Assembly: GCA_023052935.1 (NCBI GenBank)
Contig: CM041292.1
Location: 150,588,939-150,652,938 of the forward strand
Reading direction: 5' to 3'
From: Piezodorus guildinii
Lineage: Eukaryota; Arthropoda; Insecta; Hemiptera; Pentatomidae
DNA length: 64,000 nt
A program made the position numbers and the translations under genes. The notes under the pieces are model-generated. The model was not told where the DNA came from. It was given only the letters and a program-made list of their open reading frames with translations, and made no database searches. The first letter of the stretch is position 1; every line of letters starts with the position of its first letter. Positions 60,701-64,000 of this stretch are shown piece after piece.

Positions 60701-60933
60701 ATATTTTAATCATCCAGAGATGTAAAAAAATACAGAAACTGTATAAAAACACATAAAAAATCTAATAATGAGATAGCAATATGTTCTAAAATTTTTTATC
60801 TTTAGATATAAAATTTAATGATGAGATACCAATATGCTCTAACATTAATTCATACTCACGCAATGTTCGTCTTTGCATAGATTTTCCTTTGAGACACGTT
60901 GCTTTTGCTCAATATTCCGCAATGTTCCCAACA
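36738..60933 (-). CDS. Single-pass membrane protein with FN3-like domains (5' end not in window or not found)
   Basis: Exons in gene order are 60933-60860, 46213-46028, 39190-39068 (alternatively to 38982), 38301-38083 and 36962-36738. After the first, all are joined in phase 0 with GT...AG ends. The protein shows a Cys cluster (ENLCKDEHC, SEGCQTACSFF). A first FN3-like segment runs from ILEWDAVPNAELYSISLVF to RIVVIAVNNSGALG. A second runs from VLWLSEHE through EYLLKWWIPE to ELIHLYKNICLVK, VKVMGTEM. Then come one transmembrane helix (NCFLFSSIFSLFMISIVL) and a tail of about 24 residues ending PSPFYNV. The Cys cluster followed by FN3 recalls the ectodomains of ROS1/Sevenless or anosmin, but no kinase motifs follow. 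The family is not assigned. The exon-39 donor (GTAAAG) is weak. Introns are large and transposon-rich. Confidence 0.6.
37139..37316 (+). mobile_element. PLE 3' end with hammerhead-like motif, GGCTC class
   Basis: It contains TAGGTAGAATTAATCGGGAG at the left, the ribozyme-like motif, then GACTGACTCCCGGTTATTTT, a CCTACGATAATTTC-like block and CAACAGTCGACTATACATCC. It lies in an intron of the FN3/TM gene, antisense. Confidence 0.7.
37183..37222 (+). ncRNA. Hammerhead-like motif with weakened stem II
   Basis: CTGATGA is intact (37186-37192), and GAAAC-GTC follows at 37212-37219. Stem II is GGATC...GAGCC with mismatches, and stem I does not pair well. Probably inactive. Confidence 0.5.
38577..38614 (-). 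ncRNA. Hammerhead-like motif, damaged core
   Basis: The minus strand reads GCC, CTGAGATGA in place of CTGATGATGA, then CCCAC...GGGG, GAAAC-GTT-GGC. A lost base in the core should abolish cleavage. Confidence 0.55.
38665..38703 (+). ncRNA. Hammerhead-like motif, GACCCAC type
   Basis: GCC-CTGATGA-T-GACCC-ACAATG-GGGTC-GAAAC-GTT-AGC. The core is intact and stem II has 5 bp or more. Stem I is one base short of pairing fully (GCC with AGC). Confidence 0.65.
40190..42010 (+). repeat. Diverged direct duplication in intron, two ~220-bp segments
   Basis: A segment near 40190-40420 (TTTTTAGTTCCTTTGTTGGG, then CCAGCCATCTGCC, GAAGGACCAGTGTCTG) is paralleled near 41870-42030 (TTTTTAGTTTCTTCGGTGGG, CCAGCAGCCGGC, GAAGAGCTGGTGTCTG). 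The 1.4 kb between them (with a GC-richer patch at 40550-40850) shows no gene. The class is unknown. Confidence 0.4.
42225..42600. promoter_or_regulatory. GC-rich, repeat-free island in intron (candidate regulatory DNA)
   Basis: Balanced base composition and no simple repeats or transposon motifs contrast with the AT-rich intron. It contains homeodomain-type cores such as ACAATTAG and CATTAGCG. No protein-coding frame is convincing (the 60-codon frame at 42324-42506 lacks similarity). The regulatory reading is inference only. Confidence 0.3.
42928..43148. mobile_element. PLE-end foldback with hammerhead-like motif, GGCTC class
   Basis: The left part reads TATAGGTGGAAATAATCGGG inward to a minus-strand ribozyme-like motif. 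The right part reads CGTCGAAACGTCGGC outward to GACTGACTCCCGG and ACTGTCGACTATAGATCC. The two halves are inverted copies, the right one having lost most of its ribozyme. Confidence 0.75.
42980..43020 (-). ncRNA. Hammerhead-like motif, GGCTC type
   Basis: The minus strand reads GTC-CTGATGA-T-GGTTC-ACAAGCTT-GAGCC-GAAAC-GTC-GCG. The core is intact and stem II has 5 bp including a G-U. Stem I is not complementary here. Confidence 0.6.
43690..43835 (-). mobile_element. tRNA-like SINE head
   Basis: The minus strand starts GCGGGGTGGCCGAGATGG, then TTAGCGCGCG (A-box-like, tRNA-Leu/Ser style), with a B-box-like TTTGAAACCGA downstream. It does not fold into a full tRNA and has no clear anticodon arm. 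Probably a SINE of a third family. Confidence 0.5.
44010..44375 (-). repeat. Minus-strand relative of the 7241-8135 repeat
   Basis: The minus strand begins near CTAGTGGGAGCTGCTTCGCA (CGGGTG follows) and ends near TTTATGGTTTAGAAGGAG. The same head and tail occur at 7241-8135. Confidence 0.5.
46270..47330 (-). repeat. Dispersed family R1 copy with extra left part
   Basis: The block TCTGGTGCGGGCAACACACG (46650) starts the minus-strand R1 unit. It continues through TGTGTATGAGATGATATTTT to TAATCAAAATCGTCGGAACC and CCTCTTCTGGTAAGCTCATT (47280-47299). The 46270-46620 part (GAGGGCTTACC, GTCCGCCGTTCGCGG) is only seen here. It is adjacent to the Cys-cluster exon of the FN3/TM gene. Confidence 0.6.
48190..48460 (-). 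mobile_element. PLE 3' end related to the intact PLE
   Basis: On the minus strand, GGCATGAATATGGGAACAAT leads through a degenerate hammerhead-like hairpin to GACTGAAACCTAAGACC and then AATAGTCGACAACTAATC. This is the same order as in the 29.3-kb element but diverged. No coding part is present. Confidence 0.65.
48281..48316 (-). ncRNA. Degenerate hammerhead-like motif
   Basis: The minus strand has GGC, ATGAATA, TGGGAA-CAATAAA-TTCTTC, then AAACGTT. GAAA is damaged, so it is probably inactive. It is kept as evidence of family relationship. Confidence 0.4.
48820..48965 (-). mobile_element. PLE 3' end with hammerhead-like motif, GACCCAC class
   Basis: The minus strand runs through TGTATCTTTTTAGCCCTGAT, the ribozyme-like motif and a degenerate AAACTGTCGAAACTACTC hairpin to GTTTCATTCACCGACCGC. 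The upstream part matches the arms of the 57-58 kb foldback. Confidence 0.65.
48869..48908 (-). ncRNA. Hammerhead-like motif, GACCCAC class with weaker stem II
   Basis: GCC-CTGATGA-T-GGCCCAC-AAAA-GGGGGTT-GAAAC-GTT-GGC. The core and a 3-bp stem I are intact. Stem II relies on G-U pairs. Confidence 0.65.
49470..49745 (-). mobile_element. tRNA-derived SINE, family B
   Basis: The minus strand starts GGCGATCTAATGGATAGAGT (A-box) and has GGTTCGAATCCCGGC (B-box), then GACAGAATC and a body with GGTGGCTGAGCG. Related copies lie at 50065-50350 and 53385-53608. No intact cloverleaf was found. Confidence 0.75.
50065..50350 (+). mobile_element. tRNA-derived SINE, family B (shorter or variant body)
   Basis: It begins GGGATCGGCGTGGTTTAGAG, has a mutated B-box (GGTTAAAATCCCGAC) and then GGCAGAATATTATTTATTCT as in the 53.4-kb copy. 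The 100-codon frame across it is a by-product. Confidence 0.65.
50567..50736 (+). mobile_element. PLE 3' end with hammerhead-like motif, GGCTC class
   Basis: A hairpin (GAGCCATGCCCAAGCATAAA against TTTATGCTTGGACATGGCTC) precedes the ribozyme-like motif. GACTGACTCCTGATTATTCC, ACCTATGATAG and CTACAGTCGATCATTTATAT follow. It is the clearest plus-strand example of this class. Confidence 0.8.
50618..50658 (+). ncRNA. Small hammerhead-ribozyme-like motif, GGCTC type
   Basis: GCC-CTGATGA (50622-50628)-T-GGCTC-ACAAGCTT-GAGCC-GAAA (50648-50651)-C-GTC-GAC. The core is intact and stem II has 5 perfect bp. Stem I has one mismatch. Confidence 0.7.
51215..51680 (+). pseudogene. Jockey-like LINE, RT C-terminal fragment
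   Basis: A 132-codon frame (51152-51550) contains VEVWDFTKPSNSSRTQSLYS, KILLKIINGPYFVTNKLIYN and ends NNPPRRLKRRWPETF, the usual end of Jockey-clade ORF2 (EIWG..., SKILR...NAPWYV..., RRLKR). It is 5' truncated; a short 3' UTR with AATAAA follows. It differs from the 34.8-kb fragment. Confidence 0.85.
51700..51830. repeat. PLE-end foldback remnant without ribozyme
   Basis: GTATAGTGGACTGTAGAAAT and AATAATTGGGAGTCAGTC on the left are followed by CTCCCGATTATTTCTACC on the right. The hammerhead region is reduced to TTTTGCCTACGTTACGGCTC. Confidence 0.5.
52050..52450. promoter_or_regulatory. GC-rich, repeat-free island in intron (candidate regulatory DNA)
   Basis: Balanced composition and many CpG-containing words, without an open frame or transposon similarity. 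It lies inside the large intron (46214-60859) of the FN3/TM gene. The regulatory reading is inference. Confidence 0.25.
52600..52830 (+). repeat. Dispersed family R1 fragment
   Basis: CTCTAATGATTTTGATTAAA, then AATTTGATGGGCTTTAATAT and CAGGCCTTAAATACCGATAT match the R1 copies at 20.8 and 47.1 kb. Confidence 0.6.
52894..53182 (+). mobile_element. tRNA-derived SINE, family A, with target duplication
   Basis: The head GATGCCCGTGGCTGAGTGGC, B-box GAGTTCGAATCCCAATC and end GGTCTGTCGCGCCACTG plus an A run match the copy at 19113. ATGAGTTCTAATG (52881-52893) and ATGAGTCCTAATG (53183-53195) form a 13-bp target duplication with one mismatch. Confidence 0.85.
53385..53608 (-). mobile_element. tRNA-derived SINE, family B
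   Basis: The minus strand begins GATCGGCGTGGTCTATAGG, has the B-box GGTTCGAATCCCGGC, then GCGGCAGAATATTATTTATT and a body ending near CGAATCTCTATTTGTACTAA. It resembles the copies at 49.5 and 50.1 kb. Confidence 0.75.
53640..54800. other. Intron sequence, nothing recognised
   Basis: A 77-codon frame at 53957-54190 lies in a GC-richer patch but has no recognisable domain. The rest is AT-rich. Confidence 0.35.
54811..55564. mobile_element. TIR element with satellite-like internal repeats
   Basis: The left end ATATAGCATTTCCAAGTCGA is mirrored by a right end GAAATGGAAATGCTATAT. Next to the left TIR, about five tandem ~21-bp units of TTCCAAGTCAAATTCAACC type follow (54819-54933). Three ~115-bp tandem units (AACTTTTTCGTATTTATTGG ... 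CTCGCTCAAATATGGG) occupy about 55198-55527, against the right TIR. There is no coding capacity, so it is a non-autonomous DNA element. Confidence 0.8.
55565..57050. other. Intron sequence, nothing recognised
   Basis: Short frames at 55754-55963, 56079-56288 and 56575-56769 (+) show no similarity I can name. The GC-richer patch near 56380-56790 is repeat-free. Confidence 0.35.
57106..57144 (-). ncRNA. Hammerhead-like motif, GACCCAC type with bulge
   Basis: GCC-CTGATGA-T-GACCCA-CAA-TGGGCGTC-GAAAC-GTT-GGT. The core is intact. Stem II has one bulged C, and stem I pairs with a G-U. Confidence 0.65.
57833..57871 (+). ncRNA. Hammerhead-like motif, mutated core
   Basis: AGCC-CTTATGA-T-GACC...GGTT-GAAAC-TTT-GGCT. 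G5 is replaced by U and the cleavage triplet is TTT, but stem I extends to 4 bp. Probably inactive. Confidence 0.5.
58128..58235 (+). mobile_element. PLE 3' end, GACCCAC class, decayed hammerhead
   Basis: ATAATGATGACCACAACTGG, then GATCGAAAACGTTGGC is a decayed ribozyme-like motif. TAGTTGAAACTATTTAGTTG and GACGCCACCCGGAATAATTC follow, the same tail as at 28.3 and 57.9 kb. Confidence 0.6.
58262..58720 (-). repeat. Dispersed family R1 copy
   Basis: It begins AATCTGGTGCAGGCAACACA and continues through GTGTATAAGGTATTTTTTTC and CCAACGGCATATTACACATG, paralleling 46.65-47.1 kb. Confidence 0.6.
58722..58865 (-). mobile_element. PLE 3' end with hammerhead-like motif, GGCTC class
   Basis: It contains TTATAGGTGGAATAGTCAGG, then AATCAGTCATTTTTT and the ribozyme-like motif, followed by GGCATTACTGAGCTATGTCC and AAGCATAAACTGAG. 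Its order is the exact inverse of the 50.6-kb copy. Confidence 0.7.
58776..58815 (-). ncRNA. Small hammerhead-ribozyme-like motif, GGCTC type, 4-bp stem I
   Basis: The minus strand reads UGCC-CUGAUGA-U-GGCUC-ACAAGCUU-GGGCC-GAAAC-GUU-GGCA. The core is intact, stem II has 5 bp with one U-G, and stem I has 4 bp. It is the best candidate of this class for activity. Confidence 0.72.
59070..59250. promoter_or_regulatory. GC-rich, repeat-free island in intron (candidate regulatory DNA)
   Basis: It contains GCCCGGATTAAGGG (an Otx/Bicoid-type GGATTA core) and TCTAATTATTTAAG (a homeodomain-type core) in a patch of balanced composition. There is no open frame. The regulatory reading is inference. Confidence 0.25.
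59560..59830 (+). mobile_element. Single-arm copy of the 4.8-5.4 kb foldback family
   Basis: CATTTCAAGTCAGCTTCGCG, AACGTGTTGGGAAAGTCTTT and CATTACCTAAAAGGTGAAGA follow the arm of the 4790-5410 element. The second arm is absent. Confidence 0.65.
59831..60859. other. AT-rich intron sequence, nothing recognised
   Basis: Homopolymer-rich, with no coding, transposon or structured motif seen. Confidence 0.4.
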
Positions 60934-61189
60934 CTGAAAAAAAAAAATGAGTTTTGGTTAATAGAACGATTACTGTTTAAGGAAACATAAATTAATTAAT
61001 TAAATTAAAATATATAGATTTTAAAACAATCAATCCCTAATATGCAAGAAATATTACTAAAAGTTGACCATAAAATGTAAGAAATAATATTATGCATTGG
61101 TACATATCCCTTCTTAAACTTCTTTTTTAACAATTTAAGTGTTTTATGGTTAAAAGAAAGCTAATGTGAATTTTTTCGTAATATCCTCG

Positions 61190-61400
61190 TAATTCACACC
61201 AAATTTATGTCCACGCTAAGCGTTATCCAGTTAATCCCACAATGAAACTTTAATCCCCCTCAAAAGGGATAGCGATTTTAAGCCTTTCTCCCACCGACGG
61301 CTATTATTCTTTTCGGAGGGAAATTATTTAAATATTAAGTCCCGAAAGGTGTCAAACTCAGCCGGTAGGGAGAAAAGACCACTTGAGCCCGTGTTACAGA
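61190..61400. promoter_or_regulatory. GC-rich, repeat-free island (candidate regulatory DNA)
   Basis: It has two TAATCC cores (GTTAATCCCAC and TTTAATCCCCC) within about 40 bp, and balanced composition. There is no open frame with similarity. The regulatory reading is inference. Confidence 0.25.
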
Positions 61401-62265
61401 CCCCCTGTTGAATATGAATGCTGGTCTTTGAATATTTTCCCCGAGCTGGCAGATTATTTCATTATTATTATCAAGCAGATTCCCTCTTCTGAGGTCCTAC
61501 TAATACTTTTTGTCCCAACAGGTGTGTGGTTAGTCTTCGCCGCCCGCATGGTGGCAGAGCGTTGCGGTACTGGCTTTTGAGGCGCCTAGCACTGGAAGTA
61601 AAATGCAATTCACAACATAATGCTTAGCTGAGTAATATTGTTCCATTATTCATAGTTGTATATCTTACTTATATGATACTTATTCAATATCATTTTTTGC
61701 AGGGGAAAATAAAATTGTTAAGATTAATATTTTTTACGGAATTATGTCATATTATATAATTTATTAGAACTATTTCATCATCACAATTCTATTTATTATT
61801 ACATAAATTATTAATACATTTTTCTTGAAGTTTCGAGGTCCATGTCTGCCTCATCTTCATAAATATTATTTTTTTAAATTATCTATATTTAAATAATATT
61901 GGTCATTTTATACTTATCTATTTTCGAATAAGCGTCATTACAAATTCTCAAACATAATTTTTATAATTCTGAAGAATGTCTTATTGGTATAACTAAATTA
62001 AAAATCTAAGATCACAATGTTTGCATATTACTTCTTTTTTTTTTTCAAAACTGTTTAATAAATTCATATTATGGCATTAAATATATACAATTTTGATGAT
62101 ATATATAAATATACTACGTAAAAACGGTAGTTTTTATATTTTAAATTTGGCAAAAACTTTCACTTTTTTTGAACATATGGTAGAAAAAACCGCTGAATTG
62201 CGATTTATTTAAAAAACAACAATTAAATTCGATAAATAATACTTGTAATTATATTAATTTTTTAT

Positions 62266-62482
62266 TGAGGATGTATAATCGACTATAGAAATTATTCTGG
62301 ACAAAAATTGTCGGGAGTCAGTTGCTTTTTGAATATTTTAATTTTTCAGGCTCAACGCTCATCAGTTTATGCTTGACACGGCTCACTAATGCCATGATGA
62401 TGGCTCACAAGTTAGACCGAAACGTCGGCAAATTGAAATAATCACAAAAACGACTGACTCCCTATTATTCCTACCTAATATA
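62266..62482 (+). mobile_element. PLE 3'-end foldback with hammerhead-like motif, GGCTC class
   Basis: The left part GAGGATGTATAATCGACTAT leads to TGTCGGGAGTCAGTTGC. The right part carries the ribozyme-like motif and ends GACTGACTCCCTATTATTCC. Inner parts are partly deleted. Confidence 0.7.
62391..62429 (+). ncRNA. Hammerhead-like motif, core C3 changed to A
   Basis: UGCC-AUGAUGA-U-GGCUC-ACAAGUU-AGACC-GAAAC-GUC-GGCA. Stem I has 4 bp. The C3 to A change without a matching change at G8, and a weak stem II, suggest loss of activity. Confidence 0.5.
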
Positions 62483-62961
62483 TTAATTTTTTAGAGAAAA
62501 TATAATCCATTTAATTACTTAAAAATTATGATAAACAAATATTCATATTTCTTTGCAGCTTTCATAATTGTTTTCTGGTATCGATCGTGTCTTCAATATC
62601 TTAACAAATGTTTTATAATCCATGTCGACATTTTCAGGTTTTTAAGTTATATTTGCGTATGATTCAAATATTGGAAAATCAGTGTGGAGGTCAAACTAAA
62701 CGTATAAACGTGGAAAGTTTTTGTTTTTAGAGTATTTTTTATGTTTTTTTATATAATATCGATTTAGTTATTTTTTGACTGATTAGCTGATATATTATCA
62801 TTTATAAAATAAAAGGAATAATCAATTTATTAGGATAATTTTGTATAAATTAATTATTTTAAATGGTGGGCCACACCCATGCAGAAATAAAATATATATA
62901 TTCCTTTATTACCAAATAACATTTTCCCAAGTTCCTAGTTATTTCTTTTATCACTGCTCAC

Positions 62962-63074
62962 CTCCATGTGTATTTTCTCACGGGAATCGGTTACCTTGAC
63001 TTGGTGATATACGGTAATACGTTCGGTCTCCAACAAACTCGACTCCTTATAAATATAGCCAGAGACAGAGGAAC
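62962..63074 (-). CDS. Candidate internal exon, gene uncertain
   Basis: The minus strand has an acceptor (CTGCTTTTTCCAG) before 63074 and a donor GTGAGC after 62962. One frame is open throughout, reading GYIYKESSLLETERITVYHQ then VKVTDSREKIHME. Composition is coding-like. It enters with two bases of a split codon and leaves in phase 0, which does not fit the next exon at 60933 (which needs one donated base). So either an exon between them was missed, or it belongs to another transcript. No domain is recognised. Confidence 0.4.
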
Positions 63075-63959
63075 CTGGAAAAAGCAGGGGTGATCCAGTG
63101 GAGCTATTTTGTGCGATAGGAATGGATCACGGGCAATACAGAACAGCTATTAAATCACTGGTAATGCTCTCCTGGTAAAATATTTCTACCTCTTATTGTC
63201 TTGGGAAATTCACTTTATCAGCTTCTGTCTTCAAGACCCGTTCTGTTCTTTGTACACCTTTTAGATGAGTTATCGAAGGGATATCTTTGCAGAATAGTAT
63301 AGGATAAACAATACTTTTGTCAAAGATAAATTAAGGTATAAATTAGGTCGTACATCACCGGTTTATTTTTAATAATGAAAAATTACAACTAAAAAAGTAA
63401 ATTAAAGTATATAAAAATATCCATAAAGTTTTATTTGATCATTTATCATACATAAAACTGACATACAATCTTCCGATTAGCGATTTTAAAATTTCGTTAA
63501 TTTAATTTTTCTAAACGGCTTTTTTAAATTGTTTGATTTTTTTTTTAATTAAGCCATTATGATACTTCATATAAATTATTAAATTCATATTTAAAAATTG
63601 TTTTCTTCTAATTCAGCTATTGATGGGGCTTGCTTACCAAATATTTTCGTGAGAATTGGCCCAACAGAACTAAATGATTCAATTGCCTTGGTCTTGGTTA
63701 AGAAATTATATTAAAATTTTTTCTCCTATTAACTAGTATTAAATCTAAATTAAAAATACATAGTTTAATATTTATAATTTTTTTTTTTATCCTACCTTGT
63801 TTTATTCCATGATTTGTCCATATACATAATCACAGTGTAATTAAGGCGATGTTAGAATCGGGAATAAAAAAAGAAGTAATATACTATACATTGTTAAAAA
63901 ACATGATAGTCCTACATAATATAAATATCGAAATTATTTAAATATAAAATAAAATACCA

Positions 63960-64000
63960 CTCGGTTTCTGCAAACTCCTTCAAAACCACTGGACGGAATT
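63960..64000 (-). repeat. Edge of a repeat of the 7241-8135 family
   Basis: The minus strand from the window end reads AATTCCGTCCAGTGGTTTTG, then AAGGAGTTTGCAGAAACCGA, matching the tail of the 7.2-8.1 kb repeat. The element continues beyond the window. Confidence 0.5.

Noticed and set aside
61383..61580. 65-codon plus-strand frame
   Set aside because: No similarity. It overlaps a repeat-free island but has no splice sites or conserved motifs.

Overview
This is nuclear DNA from an arthropod, almost certainly an insect. It is strongly AT-rich, its genes are split by large introns, it carries a torso-like (tsl) homologue, and much of it is decayed transposon sequence. No prokaryotic or organellar features are visible. 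The species cannot be named from the sequence.

Five host transcription units can be supported. (1) The 3' end of an unrecognised gene enters at the left edge (stop at 162-164, + strand). (2) A torso-like MACPF gene lies at 2341-3400 (+); it has no introns and one frame break in an 8-T run. (3) The proteasome subunit alpha type-3 gene (PSMA3/Prosalpha7) runs from 13839 to 4378 (-). All six coding exons could be placed and give a 255-residue protein. Its fifth intron (6.3 kb) is filled with old mobile elements. (4) A LanC-like gene lies at 16371-25772 (+): five coding exons, all introns in phase 1, 427 residues. It has lost two of the three zinc ligands of LANCL/NisC proteins. (5) A minus-strand gene at 60933-36738 encodes a protein with a Cys cluster, fibronectin-III-like segments and one transmembrane helix with a short tail. 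It spans at least 24 kb, and a further candidate exon sits near 63 kb. Genes 3 and 4 are divergent across about 2.5 kb; genes 4 and 5 converge.

The rest is mobile-element sequence. There are remnants of mariner and Tc1-like transposons, RTE-like and Jockey-like LINE fragments, and two tRNA-derived SINE families plus a third tRNA-like copy. There are also foldback/MITE elements, a dispersed non-coding repeat family (called R1 here) and simple repeats. The most striking element is a Penelope-like retroelement (PLE) with an open 835-codon RT/GIY-YIG frame. It is joined head-to-head to a 5'-truncated copy of itself, giving two 1,631-bp arms of exactly equal length at 29339-33952.

The most interesting system is a scattered set of small hammerhead-ribozyme-like motifs: CTGATGA, a short hairpin, then GAAAC-GTC or GAAAC-GTT. 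They occur at about 28.4, 29.4, 33.9, 37.2, 38.6-38.7, 43.0, 48.3, 48.9, 50.6, 57.1, 57.8, 58.1, 58.8 and 62.4 kb. Small hammerheads almost lacking stem III are known from Penelope-like elements. One copy here lies directly 3' of a recognisable decayed PLE coding end. All families share a 3' terminal motif close to ACAGTCGACTA, so these otherwise unlabelled repeats read as PLE 3' ends of at least three subfamilies. Several are arranged as foldbacks with a ribozyme-like motif in each arm.
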